Assembly: GCA_038040445.1 (NCBI GenBank)
Contig: JBBPIG010000022.1
Coordinates: forward strand, 1-64,000
From: Acidobacteriota bacterium
GTDB lineage: Bacteria > Acidobacteriota > Blastocatellia > UBA7656
Length of the DNA stretch: 64,000 nucleotides
Reading direction: 5' to 3'
This document shows, piece by piece, positions 26,624-36,588 of the stretch (within the stretch, counting starts at the first letter, position 1; every line of letters starts with the position of its first letter). The position numbers and the translations under genes are program-made. The notes below the pieces were generated by a model. It was not told where the DNA came from, ran no database searches, and worked only from the letters and a program-made list of their open reading frames with translations.

Positions 26624-28174
26624 ATGGAAAAATCACTTCCCGCTCCTGGTGCACCCACACAAGCACAACCAACCCAGCCGCTCCGTTATGTTGCTGCGAG
26701 CGCAGCAATGGCGTCCGGAACTGCTGAGGTCGTCACGCGCGTCCTCACAGTAGTGCTGGCGATCGTGACCGCGCGCGTGCTGGAACCTGTCGAGGTGGGA
26801 TTGCTCGGCCTGGCGGTCATAGTTATTGGCGTCGTCTCGATGCTGGGCTTTTATCCCGAGACGGCGGCGGTTGCGGCGCGCGGCGAAGAAAGCGAAGGCA
26901 AGTACGCGCTTGCGGCTACTGCAATTCGGGCGGCTCTGTTGGCGTCGTTGTTTGCGATTACGTGGCTCGCCTTCTCAGCGATCTCCCGTTATCTCACAGG
27001 GAAAGACGACGCGGCTGGTCCTCTCCGCGATTTGTTGCTCGTACTTGCCTGGATGCCCGTGTTTGAGTTGTTGAGCGGCTATGCCCAGGTGGTGATGCAG
27101 AGGCGGCTCGAATTGAACCTCCTCGCGCGGCTTCAGATCCTGCAACCGGTTCTCTTTGTCGGATCAGCCCTGGCGCTGTTGATAACCGGGTACGGCTATA
27201 TCGGCGTGGCGTGGGCTAACATTGCCAGCAGCGCAGCAATAACTCTGCTGCTGTGGTGGCGATTGCTCTCAACCGGATCGGCCGCATGGCCTGGCTGGCC
27301 TTCGAAGAGGATATGGACCGAAACCATACGGGGCACCATGAAGGTGCTCATTGGCGGGTTCGGCGGTTATCTTGGCGGACGAGTCGATAACCTGTTGGTG
27401 GCCGGCTCAATCGGGCCGGCGGCGATGAGCTTTTACTCGATGGCGTGGAATGCCTCACGCACGCCTGCCAACGTCTTCGCGAGGGCGATCAACTTTGTTT
27501 TGGTACCGGCCCTGGCCCGAATTCAGGATGACCCGTCGCGGGTGCAACGTGCGCTGCGGGAATGTCTGCGCACTTCATACCTACTCCTGGCGCCCGCTTG
27601 CGCGATTCTATTCGTGACGGCCCCCGTGCTCGTTACGTATCTGATTGGTCCCAAGTGGCTCCCGCTGGTTCCGGCGCTGCGGGTCATGTGCTTCACGGTG
27701 CTGGCGGTGCCGATTCTGTTTGCGTGCGGAGCACTGTTGGTAGGGACCGGAAGAGCGCATCTTGTTGGGATCGCGACAGGCGTACAGCTAGCGACGCTTT
27801 TCATAGCTATCCCGCCGCTGTCGGGCCGCTGGGGTGTTGTTGGTGCGGCTTACGCGGACAGCGTCGCGGTATTTCTCCTGACTCTAACGCTGGTCATAAC
27901 CGCGCGGTTCGCTACCCGGCAAGTCGGTTTCCGGGTTCTTAAGTCGGCCGCTGTGCCGCTAGTGGCGGCAGTGAGTTCGGGTGGCCTCGCATTCCTCCTA
28001 ACGAGTTCGATCCAGTCGGGTGCGGTGCGGCTTTCAGCAGGAGTCTGTGTCACTTCGCTCGGATACGTGCTGATCGTGGCGCTTCTGGGCGGTCGAGCTG
28101 GACTGCTCGACCTGGCAGATATGGTGCGTACAGTGGTTCGACGGTCCCCGATCCCCGCTGCGTCGCAAATGTGA
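26624..28174 (+). CDS. Wzx-like polysaccharide flippase (MATE/MVF superfamily)
   Basis: A 516-residue polytopic membrane protein with about 12-14 hydrophobic helices and the family arrangement AGFLARVL-like first helix (here TAEVVTRVLTVVLAIVTARV), then EVGLLGLAVIVIG. It retains GGYLGGRVDNLLVAGSIGPA in helix 7 and SFYSMAWNASRTPANVFARA afterwards, both typical of the oligosaccharide flippase group near RfbX/WzxC. It would flip undecaprenyl-linked repeat units to the periplasm for the Wzy-type polymerase. The start at 26624 has no clear ribosome site. The C-terminus ends three bases before the next gene's frame. Confidence 0.87.
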   Translation: MEKSLPAPGAPTQAQPTQPLRYVAASAAMASGTAEVVTRVLTVVLAIVTARVLEPVEVGLLGLAVIVIGVVSMLGFYPETAAVAARGEESEGKYALAATAIRAALLASLFAITWLAFSAISRYLTGKDDAAGPLRDLLLVLAWMPVFELLSGYAQVVMQRRLELNLLARLQILQPVLFVGSALALLITGYGYIGVAWANIASSAAITLLLWWRLLSTGSAAWPGWPSKRIWTETIRGTMKVLIGGFGGYLGGRVDNLLVAGSIGPAAMSFYSMAWNASRTPANVFARAINFVLVPALARIQDDPSRVQRALRECLRTSYLLLAPACAILFVTAPVLVTYLIGPKWLPLVPALRVMCFTVLAVPILFACGALLVGTGRAHLVGIATGVQLATLFIAIPPLSGRWGVVGAAYADSVAVFLLTLTLVITARFATRQVGFRVLKSAAVPLVAAVSSGGLAFLLTSSIQSGAVRLSAGVCVTSLGYVLIVALLGGRAGLLDLADMVRTVVRRSPIPAASQM

Positions 28175-28188
28175 AAGGAGTCAATCGG

Positions 28189-29052
28189 ATGTCTGCCGTT
28201 ATTGCCGGCAATGTCTCTGAATACAATCTGGCGTTAGCTGAGCGCATAGTACCGCTCGTCGCTGAGTTCTTCCATTTGACCGAGCGCGAGGTCTGGGAAC
28301 GAATTGACCACGAGTTGCAAAGCCCGGGCTCAACTGTTGCGGATGCTTGGAGGTTGGCAAAACCCAAGAGTCCAGATGAGGTTATGCGCTTCTATGGCGA
28401 GACCGACAGTTATGTGTATGATCTTGTCGTCGACCATTGCCACGCTCGACGTCGTGGAGCCTGGAGTGCGTTAATGGCGCGCATTGAGCGACTCGGCTCG
28501 CCCCGGAGCGTTCTGTTATACGGGGATGGCATCGGCAGTGACTCAATTGCGCTTGCACGATGTGGTCATCGAGTAACCTATTTCGACGTCCCTGGCATTA
28601 CCTCCGCTTTTGCCCGATTCCGGTTTGAACGGGAGAACCCGGCGAATCTCATTGCAGTGATTGAAGCAGAAGCTGACATCCCCGCCTGGACCTTCGACGT
28701 CGCCGTGTGCATCGAAGTGCTTGAGCACGTTCCGGATCCGCCGGCTGTAATGAGAGCCCTCCATCGTGCCCTGAGACCCGGGGGCATAGCCTTGATCACT
28801 GAAAGCTTCGAGAGCGTAGGTGACGAGTTCCCGTCACACTTGCCCGAAAACTTTCGATATGCGGGGCGGACACACCAGCTAATGGAGGGGATTGGTTTTG
28901 CAAACACCTACTACAACACTGATCCTGTGAATCGGCCGATGGAATTTACAAAGGTCGGCGGCGACGTCTCTGGAGCTCTGCTCAAGATAAAGGGAAAACT
29001 ACGCCGCGCCGTTGAATCGCGATGGCGGCGCGTTAGTCGAGTTACGGGCTAG
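28189..29052 (+). CDS. SAM-dependent methyltransferase
   Basis: The start at 28189 is chosen from AAAGGAG (28174-28180) eight bases upstream. The 287-residue product has a helical N-terminal domain (VAEFFHLTEREVWERID). A class I methyltransferase fold follows: SVLLYGDGIGSDSIALAR (motif I variant with GDGIG), HRVTYFDVPG (motif II acidic residue), and FDVAVCIEVLEHVPDPP, typical of Methyltransf_11/23 members. The acceptor is probably a sugar or lipid-linked glycan given the setting, but this cannot be determined. The stop overlaps the next GTG start by one base (TAGTG). Confidence 0.83.
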   Translation: MSAVIAGNVSEYNLALAERIVPLVAEFFHLTEREVWERIDHELQSPGSTVADAWRLAKPKSPDEVMRFYGETDSYVYDLVVDHCHARRRGAWSALMARIERLGSPRSVLLYGDGIGSDSIALARCGHRVTYFDVPGITSAFARFRFERENPANLIAVIEAEADIPAWTFDVAVCIEVLEHVPDPPAVMRALHRALRPGGIALITESFESVGDEFPSHLPENFRYAGRTHQLMEGIGFANTYYNTDPVNRPMEFTKVGGDVSGALLKIKGKLRRAVESRWRRVSRVTG

Positions 29053-30395
29053 TGGTGGCACTGATCAGTAGCAGTTTGAAGTTGCGCATCTGGCAAGTCG
29101 CCGAAACGTACCCTCCCGGCTACGGTGGAGGCGCGGCCATCTACATCCAGGACGTTTCCCGAGCGCTGGCCCAGCGCGGTCACGATGTCCGAGTTCTTTG
29201 CACCGAGAACTCAGACAATAAGCCTTACAGCGTTCGCACAGATTATGATGGAGCGGTTCGCGTCGATCGAGTTAACCTGCCGTATTTTAAGACGCGCGAC
29301 CCGGATGGATGGCAACTGGGACTCGCGGGTTGGCGCGGCCACGAGCGCCGGATCAGCGGGGTTGTTAGCAGTTTGTTGGCCGACTGGAGACCGGACATCG
29401 TGCATTACAGCACAGCGCGTCCGCTCGGCGAAGAGTGCCTGATTACGATCCACCGAGAAGGCGTGCCAATTGTGGGCTTCGTGCACGAAGCGTGGTTGAT
29501 TTGTACGCGACTCATGCTTTTGAGATCGCCGACGTCGGAGCCTTGCCCCGGCCCGCGGCCGCTTCGATGCGCTGAATGCATGTATAGTCACTACGACGGC
29601 AGCCACGCTCGCGCTATGGTGAAGCTGCCCTGGCGCCTGCTCAAACTCGGGGTCTATCCGGCCTACCGGATCTGGCGCCGGTCACGTGCGAGGAAGTGTC
29701 TGAGCGGGGCTCTCGGCTACTCCCATTTCATGATAGGCATGCACCAGCCGCGTATCAGTGGTCAGGTGGAGTACGTACCTCTGGGGATCAACCTGTCTGG
29801 TCGCTGCCCTGGTTCGCCCTCTCGGCCGAGGACTCCTCTCCGATTCGGATTCCTGGCAGGTTTCCAACAGACCAAGGGGATCTTACACGTGCTCGAAGCG
29901 GCTGCTTCACTCAAGAGAGCAGGTCTCAGCTTCGAACTGCACGTTTGGGGTCCGAACCTCGACAACGGACTCGAGCAAGTCGCTAAGCACGGGCTTGAGG
30001 ACCGAGTCTTCCTTCGAGGGATGTACGCGCCTGACGAGCTTTGGAATGTCTACTCGGAGATCGACGTTGCGTTGATGGCAACGACTGTGTGCGAACCACT
30101 CGGTCGCATTCCGCTCGAGGCCGCTGCGGCGGGGGCTACAACCATCGCGCCCGCAATCGGCGGGATCACCGAAACGATCCGGGACGGAGTGGACGGACTG
30201 TTGTACGAGTTCCGCGACCCGAGCGAACTCGAGCGCCAGATGCGCCGCGTGCTGGAAGAGCCCGGACTGGTGCGCCGACTTATGGATAACTTGCGTCCCG
30301 TGCTGGATACGCGAGACAGAGTCGGAGCTGTCGAGCAGTTCTATTTTCAGGTACTGGGGATCAGGAGTGAGTCCCTTGCCGCTGTTACGATTTGA
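29052..30395 (+). CDS. Glycosyltransferase family 4
   Basis: A 447-residue GT-B enzyme. The N-terminal donor-loop region is YPPGYGGGAAIYIQDVSRAL (the GG before a helix is typical of GT4). The C-terminal half has RFGFLAGFQQTKGILHVLEA, the VFLRGMYAPDEL strand and the nucleotide-sugar EX7E motif in EPLGRIPLEAAAAG followed by GGITETIRDGVDG. It would transfer a sugar to the lipid-linked repeat unit on the cytoplasmic face. GTG start overlaps the methyltransferase stop. Cysteines in a central segment (CPGPRPLRCAECMYSHYDG) form a CxxC-like cluster that is unusual for GT4. Confidence 0.88.
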   Translation: MVALISSSLKLRIWQVAETYPPGYGGGAAIYIQDVSRALAQRGHDVRVLCTENSDNKPYSVRTDYDGAVRVDRVNLPYFKTRDPDGWQLGLAGWRGHERRISGVVSSLLADWRPDIVHYSTARPLGEECLITIHREGVPIVGFVHEAWLICTRLMLLRSPTSEPCPGPRPLRCAECMYSHYDGSHARAMVKLPWRLLKLGVYPAYRIWRRSRARKCLSGALGYSHFMIGMHQPRISGQVEYVPLGINLSGRCPGSPSRPRTPLRFGFLAGFQQTKGILHVLEAAASLKRAGLSFELHVWGPNLDNGLEQVAKHGLEDRVFLRGMYAPDELWNVYSEIDVALMATTVCEPLGRIPLEAAAAGATTIAPAIGGITETIRDGVDGLLYEFRDPSELERQMRRVLEEPGLVRRLMDNLRPVLDTRDRVGAVEQFYFQVLGIRSESLAAVTI

Positions 30396-30483
30396 CAGGT
30401 CAGCAATCAGCCTCCGGGTATTCCACGGTCCCGAAGGGCAACACCGGGATCAGCCGCAGTAACGCCCCGGGAAGGAACCAGGA

Positions 30484-31266
30484 ATGAAAGTAGTGATCCT
30501 CTGCGGAGGTCAGGGTACTCGTCTCCGTGAAGAAACTGAAGTCCGGCCAAAACCGATGGTCGAAATCGGTAGCCGCCCGATCCTTTGGCACATAATGAAG
30601 CTCTACGCTCATCACGGACTCAACGAGTTCGTGCTATGTCTGGGATACAAGGGTTACATCATCAAAGACTTCTTCCTGAACTACGAAGCGCGGATGAAAG
30701 ACGTCACCGTGCGGCTGGGCAATCTTCCGGCCGTCAAGTTTCACAACGGCCACGACGAGGACGGATGGACGGTGACGCTTGCGGAGACGGGAGACGCGGC
30801 GATGACCGGCGCCCGCCTTCACCGGGTGCGCCGGTATGTGGATCGCGGGCCCTTCTGCCTGACCTACGGTGACGGGCTGGGTGATGTGAACATCACTGAG
30901 TTGCTTCGGTTCCATCGCTCGCACGGCAAGCTTGGCACAGTGACCGGCGTGCGTCCGCCGGGCCGGTTCGGCGAACTGGAGCTTAAGGACGGCAAGGTGG
31001 AGGCCTTCGCCGAAAAACCACAGGCGACCGAAGGATGCATCAACGGCGGCTTCTTTGTTTTCGAGCCCGAGTTCGTCGATCGTTATCTCGAGGACCGAGA
31101 TGACCTAACGCTCGAAAGCGAGCCGCTTCAACGGCTGGCAGCCGATGGTGAGTTGATGGTCTATCGGCATGACGGCTTCTGGCAGCCGATGGATACCTAT
31201 CGAGAATGGAAGCTGCTGCAAGATATGTGGGACACAGGCCGAGCGCCCTGGAAGGTATGGGAGTGA
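30484..31266 (+). CDS. rfbF: Glucose-1-phosphate cytidylyltransferase
   Basis: Makes CDP-glucose from CTP and glucose-1-phosphate, the first step to CDP-linked 6-deoxy sugars. The 260-residue length matches the family. Motifs are [18 protein letters not shown] (nucleotide binding), [45 protein letters not shown] (metal-binding Asp) and [12 protein letters not shown]. It is coupled to the 4,6-dehydratase gene, whose start overlaps its stop, as in known rfbF-rfbG pairs. Confidence 0.95.
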   Translation: MKVVILCGGQGTRLREETEVRPKPMVEIGSRPILWHIMKLYAHHGLNEFVLCLGYKGYIIKDFFLNYEARMKDVTVRLGNLPAVKFHNGHDEDGWTVTLAETGDAAMTGARLHRVRRYVDRGPFCLTYGDGLGDVNITELLRFHRSHGKLGTVTGVRPPGRFGELELKDGKVEAFAEKPQATEGCINGGFFVFEPEFVDRYLEDRDDLTLESEPLQRLAADGELMVYRHDGFWQPMDTYREWKLLQDMWDTGRAPWKVWE

Positions 31267-32279
31267 GCAACGAAACGAAAACATTCTGGCGAGAGCGACC
31301 GGTCCTGGTTACTGGATCTACTGGCCTGCTTGGGAGCTGGCTGACAAAAGCCCTGATTGAGCGCGGGGCTTTTGTCGTCGCGCTCATACGCGATTGGGTG
31401 CCCGAGAACGAGTTGTTTCGCTCCGGTATGCTCGAACGAGTCTGCGTGGTGCGCGGAGATATTTGCGATCGTGACACAGTCGAGCGCGCGCTGGGCGAGT
31501 ACGAGATCGACACAGTGTTTCACCTCGCGGCGCAAACAATAGTCGGCATCGCCAACCGGAACCCCATCAGCACGTTCGAGTCGAATATAGGCGGAACGTG
31601 GTCCGTGCTCGAAGCCTGCCGGCGCGCGCCCACCGTTCAACAGATCATTGTAGCTTCTTCCGACAAGGCGTACGGCAGTCACGAGCGATTACCTTACTCC
31701 GAAGACGCTGCGCTCCAGGGAAGGCATCCCTACGACGTTAGCAAGTCGTGCGCGGACCTGATCGCCCAAAGCTACGCGACGACCTTCGGCTTGCCGGTCT
31801 GCGTCACGCGGTGTGGAAACCTTTACGGCGGCGGCGATTTGAACTGGAATCGAATAGTGCCGGGCACGATAAGATCGGCATTGCACGGCGAGCGCCCGGT
31901 GATTCGCAGTGATGGTAGCTTCATTCGCGATTACTTTTATGTAGAAGACGGGGCGCTTGCTTACTTGATGCTGGCGGAACAACTGGCAGCGCGCCGCGAG
32001 CTTGGAGGCGAGGCGTTCAACTTCAGCAATGAGATTCAGGTGACGGTGCTCGAGCTGGCTCAAATGGTTCTGCGTTTGATCGGGCGTGAAGACCTCGAGC
32101 TGGACGTCCGAGGTGAAGCAAGCAACGAGATCACGCATCAATACCTCGACGCTACAAAAGCCCGCGCCTCGCTCGGGTGGCAGCCTCGCTACACCCTCGA
32201 AGAAGGCGTCACTCGAACTATCCTGTGGTATCGCGATTTTCTGAGAACGCAGGCGTCTCGCCCGCAGACGTTCCGATGA
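31257..32279 (+). CDS. rfbG: CDP-glucose 4,6-dehydratase
   Basis: Converts CDP-glucose to CDP-4-keto-6-deoxyglucose. The short-chain dehydrogenase has [15 protein letters not shown] at its N-terminus, the catalytic YDVSK (from [16 protein letters not shown]), and RfbG-typical blocks [25 protein letters not shown] and [19 protein letters not shown]. The ATG at 31257 is listed, but GTG at 31263 is better spaced from GGAAGG (31250-31255) and would give the overlap GTGA with the rfbF stop. It is followed nine bases later by another reductase/epimerase that likely uses its product. Confidence 0.93.
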   Translation: MGVSNETKTFWRERPVLVTGSTGLLGSWLTKALIERGAFVVALIRDWVPENELFRSGMLERVCVVRGDICDRDTVERALGEYEIDTVFHLAAQTIVGIANRNPISTFESNIGGTWSVLEACRRAPTVQQIIVASSDKAYGSHERLPYSEDAALQGRHPYDVSKSCADLIAQSYATTFGLPVCVTRCGNLYGGGDLNWNRIVPGTIRSALHGERPVIRSDGSFIRDYFYVEDGALAYLMLAEQLAARRELGGEAFNFSNEIQVTVLELAQMVLRLIGREDLELDVRGEASNEITHQYLDATKARASLGWQPRYTLEEGVTRTILWYRDFLRTQASRPQTFR

Positions 32280-32287
32280 CGTGACCG

Positions 32288-33262
32288 ATGTCAGATTTAT
32301 CCTGTCTTGAAAACGTAGCCGTAACGGGAGCAACCGGCTTCATCGGGGGCCACCTGGTGTGGGCGCTTGTCGCCGCGGGCTGCCGCCCGACGCTCGTGAC
32401 TCGCTCCCGGAACCACGATGGTTATCTAGAGGAGTTCGGTGAAGAGATCCGATGGGCTGAGGTGAATCTCAGTGAAGCCAACAGCGTCCGAGAGTTTCTC
32501 CGGCTCCAGAAGCCCAGAGTTTTAGTTCACCTCGCGGGGACGCGAGGGCGCACCGATGCACGTGGTTCGGCGGCCGCCTGTGAGGAGTTGAACTTTCGCG
32601 TGACAGTAGACCTGCTGCGAGCGGCGATGACGGCCGAAGTCCATAGGATTGTGATTCTTGGCACCGCCGAGGAGTATGGAAATCAACCCGGGCCCCAGCA
32701 TGAAGCGCTTCCTTCGCTAGCCACATCGCCTTATGGGGTTTCCAAGGCCAGGGCAACCGAGCAGGCGATGAAAATTCACGCGGAGGCCGGCTGTCCGGTC
32801 GTGGTCGTCAGGCCTTTCAGCGTATACGGGCCCGGCCAGCCGAGCGATATGTTCATCGCTGAAGCCGTGGATGCCGCCGTTCGCAACGTCGAATTCCGAA
32901 TGTCGCACGGAGAGCAAAAGCGTGATCTGATCTTCGTCGAGGACGTAGTGCGAGGTCTTCTCGCCGCCGCCAGCGCGCCCGGAATCGAAGGAAGCGTTAT
33001 TAATCTAGGCACAGGTGAGGCTCATAGCTTGCGCGACGTGGCGGAGCTTATCTGGAGGATGGCGGGCGCTAATGCGCCGCTTCTCATCGGCGCTCGTCAC
33101 GCACCCGAAGAGGAGCTTTACGACACCTGGGCAGAAATAACTTTGGCGCGACGGCTGCTCGGATGGGAGCCCAGTGTTGGTTTGAATAAGGGGCTTGAAC
33201 GAACTATCGATTTCGCGCGCACTCGCCTGGGAGTCAGGGCACAAAGATGTCAAGTGATGTGA
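32288..33262 (+). CDS. NAD(P)-dependent sugar epimerase/reductase
   Basis: A 324-residue extended SDR protein with VAVTGATGFIGGHLVWAL (cofactor), LVHLAGTRG, the Thr/Ser of ILGTAEEYG and catalytic YGVSK (SPYGVSKARATEQAMK). It resembles CDP-sugar 4-reductases or epimerases, such as abequose/paratose synthases, and follows CDP-glucose 4,6-dehydratase directly. No 3-dehydratase (RfbH) is intact in the window, so a 3,6-dideoxy sugar is not supported. Reduction of CDP-4-keto-6-deoxyglucose to a CDP-6-deoxyhexose is the simplest reading. It overlaps the next gene by 16 bases. Confidence 0.82.
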   Translation: MSDLSCLENVAVTGATGFIGGHLVWALVAAGCRPTLVTRSRNHDGYLEEFGEEIRWAEVNLSEANSVREFLRLQKPRVLVHLAGTRGRTDARGSAAACEELNFRVTVDLLRAAMTAEVHRIVILGTAEEYGNQPGPQHEALPSLATSPYGVSKARATEQAMKIHAEAGCPVVVVRPFSVYGPGQPSDMFIAEAVDAAVRNVEFRMSHGEQKRDLIFVEDVVRGLLAAASAPGIEGSVINLGTGEAHSLRDVAELIWRMAGANAPLLIGARHAPEEELYDTWAEITLARRLLGWEPSVGLNKGLERTIDFARTRLGVRAQRCQVM

Positions 33263-34569
33263 TTGTTCTGGGAGCGGGGCTTGCTGGCCTCAGCGCAGCC
33301 TATCATCTCGGCGGAGAGTGCGAGGTCTTCGAAAGGGAGGACTATCTTGGTGGCCACTGCCGCACCAAGAGCGTGGACGGATTCAATTTTGATGAAGGGG
33401 CTCACGTCTTTTTTGGCAAAGACGACTGCTCGCGTGAGTTCGTTTGGGAGCCGCTCGGTGATGAGATGATCGCCCATCGCGCGGAGATTTGGAACAACTA
33501 CGACACGACGCGTTATGGCCGCTACCCTGTTCAAGCGAATGCCAACGCTTTGCCGCCTGAGCTGGCCACCAGGTGCGTGATGGATTTCGTCGAGGCCAGC
33601 CGGCAGCTTGAGCCGGAAGTTCGCACCTACGAGGAGTGGTGCTACGCATCTTTCGGGAAAACCTTCGCGGACGAGTTCATGCTGCGCTACGCACGCAAAG
33701 TCTGGACTGTCGAACCGCGTGAGATGAACACCGAATGGTTGGGCTCCAAGGTAGGAGGGCGAATCTCGAGGCCGTCGATGGAGCAAGTCATTCGAGGAGT
33801 GATCGATCCCAATCCACAAGAGTTGAATTACCTTACCGATTTTTCATATCCCGCGAGCGGCGGCTTCGGACGGATTATCGATCCTGTCGCATCCGGCGCC
33901 ACACGGGTTCGACTCGGGTGCGGTGTGACGCGGATCGAGACGGATGCGCGACGGATTACCTTTGCGGATGGGACCGAGCGAAACTACACGGCGGCGATCT
34001 CGACAATCCCGCTGCCAACGCTTGTGCGTCTAGCCGCTGACGCTCCCGCGGAGGTGCGTGCTGCTGCCGAACGCTTGATGTGGACCTCAGTTCGTTGCGT
34101 GAATCTCGGCATAGCGCGGCCGGATGTTGGGCCTGGGCACTGGGTTTATTTCTACGATCACGACGTTCCGTTCTTTCGCGTGAGCTTTCCCTCTAAGTTC
34201 GCGCCTGACAACGCGCCGCCGGGACATAGCTCGATCTCCTGCGAAATCGCTTATTCTCGCCGGAAGCCGCTTAACGAAGACCGGCTGGTGGAACGCGTTG
34301 TTGAATCGCTCAGGCGCACCGGTATTCTCGAGGACTCGGACCGCATTGTAGTCGCCGATCAGATAAACATTCCCTACGCGTACGTCGTGTTCGATTTCAA
34401 TCGCGAGCCCAGCCTACGCACAATCCACACGTGGATGGAGAGCGTTGGACTCTACGCGTGCGGACGTTTTGGAGAGTGGGGATACCACTGGAGCTTCGAG
34501 GCCATCGAGAGTGGAAGACGAGTGGCAGGCCGTGTGGCCGAGCAACTGGACATCGTCGTGTCGGTTTGA
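33247..34569 (+). CDS. FAD-dependent oxidoreductase, UDP-galactopyranose-mutase/protoporphyrinogen-oxidase-like
   Basis: The 440-residue product has an N-terminal Rossmann FAD motif (VIVLGAGLAGLSAAYHL), the second conserved block GGHCRTKSVDGFNFDEGAHVFF (written here in part; GGHCRT then DEGAH), and C-terminal YACGRFGEWGYHWSFEAIESG that would bind the flavin ribityl part. This pattern occurs in UDP-galactopyranose-mutase-like flavoproteins of LPS/EPS loci. It may make a furanose sugar nucleotide, but key mutase residues were not verified. It is tightly embedded between the CDP-sugar genes and the first GT2. Confidence 0.78.
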   Translation: MSSDVIVLGAGLAGLSAAYHLGGECEVFEREDYLGGHCRTKSVDGFNFDEGAHVFFGKDDCSREFVWEPLGDEMIAHRAEIWNNYDTTRYGRYPVQANANALPPELATRCVMDFVEASRQLEPEVRTYEEWCYASFGKTFADEFMLRYARKVWTVEPREMNTEWLGSKVGGRISRPSMEQVIRGVIDPNPQELNYLTDFSYPASGGFGRIIDPVASGATRVRLGCGVTRIETDARRITFADGTERNYTAAISTIPLPTLVRLAADAPAEVRAAAERLMWTSVRCVNLGIARPDVGPGHWVYFYDHDVPFFRVSFPSKFAPDNAPPGHSSISCEIAYSRRKPLNEDRLVERVVESLRRTGILEDSDRIVVADQINIPYAYVVFDFNREPSLRTIHTWMESVGLYACGRFGEWGYHWSFEAIESGRRVAGRVAEQLDIVVSV

Positions 34570-34576
34570 GAAAGCA

Positions 34577-35560
34577 ATGACACCAACCGTCAGCGTTTGC
34601 ATTCCCACTTACAACACCGCGCGATATTTGCCGGAGGCGATTGAGAGTGTATTGCAACAGGAGTTCACGGATTACGAATTGGTGATCTGCGATAACGCCT
34701 CGACCGACGAGACGCCGGAACTCTGCCGGAAATACGGTGATTCACGCATCCGCTACTTGCGCTTCACCGACCTAACGAACCAGGCGGGTAACTTCAATCG
34801 TTGCCTTGATGAGGTCAGAGGAGAATTCTTTACCCTGCTGCACGCAGATGATTTGCTTCTCCCCGGCTTTTTGAGCGACCGGGTTACACGGTTGAACGAG
34901 CACCCCGAAACTGGCTTCGTCTTCGGCGCAGTGAAAGTTGTTGACTCGGACGGGGCAGTGATTGATACCAAGAGGCAATGGAACACTGACCGATTCTTTC
35001 CTGCTTGCCAACTGCTTGAATCGCTTTTGCTTGGTTGCATCGTGTCTCCGCCTTCGCTGATGGTTCGGAAGTCATGCGCGAGCAAGGCCGGACGGTTTCG
35101 AACCGACCTGACGTGGGGTCATGACTGGGAGTGGGCGTTGAGGCTTTCACGATGCGGCGCAGCAGGCTACGCCAGCGAGCCCTTGGCCGCGTATCGGGTA
35201 CATGATGCCAGTGGCACGGCTGAGATCCTCGGAGCGGCGAAGAATGGGCATCAGGAGCGGCGAATCCTGAAGGAAACATTTACAAGGTTATCAGTTGAAG
35301 ACAGACGATGGAGTGCGCTCAGCCGGTCCGCGTTTCAAGCGCTCAGTCGGCGCCATATGTATTTTGCTGAGCTTGGTCTTCTCGGTGGGCAAAAAGCGGT
35401 GGCCAGAAACAACCTATATTACGCAGCGAGGGCAGACTTGATCATGCTGACACGTCCGACCTTTTGGGCACTGTTATTAAGTTCTATCGGGTCAACCAAG
35501 CTGTATGCGCGATATCGCGCGCTACGCAACGAAGCGCCAGCGTCAGGCAGTCAGTTGTGA
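34577..35560 (+). CDS. Glycosyltransferase family 2
   Basis: The ATG at 34577 starts the family sequence MTPTVSVCIPTYNTARYLPE; the longer upstream frame lies inside the preceding gene. The 327-residue GT-A enzyme has VICDNASTDETPEL, the metal-binding DXD-type motif LLHADDLLLPGF, and GHDWEWALRLSRCG further on, corresponding to the ED catalytic-base region. The donor and acceptor cannot be inferred. Its stop overlaps the next gene by four bases (GTGA). Confidence 0.88.
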   Translation: MTPTVSVCIPTYNTARYLPEAIESVLQQEFTDYELVICDNASTDETPELCRKYGDSRIRYLRFTDLTNQAGNFNRCLDEVRGEFFTLLHADDLLLPGFLSDRVTRLNEHPETGFVFGAVKVVDSDGAVIDTKRQWNTDRFFPACQLLESLLLGCIVSPPSLMVRKSCASKAGRFRTDLTWGHDWEWALRLSRCGAAGYASEPLAAYRVHDASGTAEILGAAKNGHQERRILKETFTRLSVEDRRWSALSRSAFQALSRRHMYFAELGLLGGQKAVARNNLYYAARADLIMLTRPTFWALLLSSIGSTKLYARYRALRNEAPASGSQL

Positions 35561-36573
35561 ACGACATTAAGCTAAGCGTCATAATTCCCACACACAATCG
35601 AGCCAAAGAGTTGGCAGATACGCTTGCCTGCCTAAAGCGCCAGAGTCTTGCTGCCGCCGAGTACGAGATTATCGTGGTGGATGACGGTTCATCCCCTCCT
35701 GTCAGCCTCCGCGAAAGCAGTGAAAATCCAAGGTGCTTGCTCGTGCGGCTTGAAGGCCTCGAGCGATCGGCGGCACGCAATGCCGGCGCGGCAGCGGCGA
35801 AAGGACACGTTTTAGTCTTTGTGGACGACGATATGACGGTCGGAAGCACGTTCCTTGACAATCATCTGCGCGCGCACCGTGAGTGGCCGGATGCGCTTGT
35901 GGTTGGCTCGGTGCGCCTTCCAGATGGCTTGGTGGCAACGCCGTTTGGCTGCTTTCGACAGACGCTTGAGCAACGCGGATTGCCACAGACTCGCGGGCTT
36001 AAGACGATGCGCAACTTGTGCACCGCCGCAAATATGTCCATACCTAGAGGTCTGTTTCATAAGCTCGGCGGGTTTGATGGCTCGCTGGCGAGCAGCGAGG
36101 ACCAGGACTTCGCTTTTCGCCACTCCAGGCGCGGGGGAAAAATCGCGTTTATCCCTGAAGCGGACGCCATCCATAACGACAGCGCATTGCACATCAGCAG
36201 TTACTGCCGGCGCGCAGAGTGGGGCGCCGAGCACATGGTCCCCTTCTGCAAGCGTTATCCCGATTGGCCGGACAATGTCGAGCGCGAGCGGGTGAACGGG
36301 CCGGTGCAGTGGGGAAGAGAACCGCTCGCGATTAGCGCGCGCAAATTATTTAAGCTGGTAGTTGCTCTCAACGCGATTTTGGCGATTCTGTTCTTAATTA
36401 CTTCGATAATTGAACGCGTAGCGCCAAACAGTTTCGCGCTTGATCGATGCTATCGTCTGCTTCTCGGCGCTCACATATTCCACGGCTATCGAAAAGGAAG
36501 AACACGCGCGTCAATTGGCGATCAGCAGGCAGCGATAGCGACGGACAACTGGGTGAAAGCCGATGACTGCTGA
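35557..36573 (+). CDS. Glycosyltransferase family 2 with C-terminal membrane segment
   Basis: The GTG at 35557 overlaps the preceding TGA and directly precedes KLSVIIPTHNRAKELADTL, so it is preferred over the frame start at 35464. The 338-residue enzyme has IIVVDDGSSPPVSL, a DXD motif in VLVFVDDDMTVGSTF, and GGFDGSLASSEDQDFAFRHSRRG with the ED catalytic pair. A hydrophobic helix (FKLVVALNAILAILFLITSI) near the C-terminus would hold it to the inner membrane. It belongs to the group of GT2 enzymes with a late transmembrane segment. Confidence 0.88.
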   Translation: MNDIKLSVIIPTHNRAKELADTLACLKRQSLAAAEYEIIVVDDGSSPPVSLRESSENPRCLLVRLEGLERSAARNAGAAAAKGHVLVFVDDDMTVGSTFLDNHLRAHREWPDALVVGSVRLPDGLVATPFGCFRQTLEQRGLPQTRGLKTMRNLCTAANMSIPRGLFHKLGGFDGSLASSEDQDFAFRHSRRGGKIAFIPEADAIHNDSALHISSYCRRAEWGAEHMVPFCKRYPDWPDNVERERVNGPVQWGREPLAISARKLFKLVVALNAILAILFLITSIIERVAPNSFALDRCYRLLLGAHIFHGYRKGRTRASIGDQQAAIATDNWVKADDC

Positions 36574-36588
36574 CGGTTTGATTATCTA

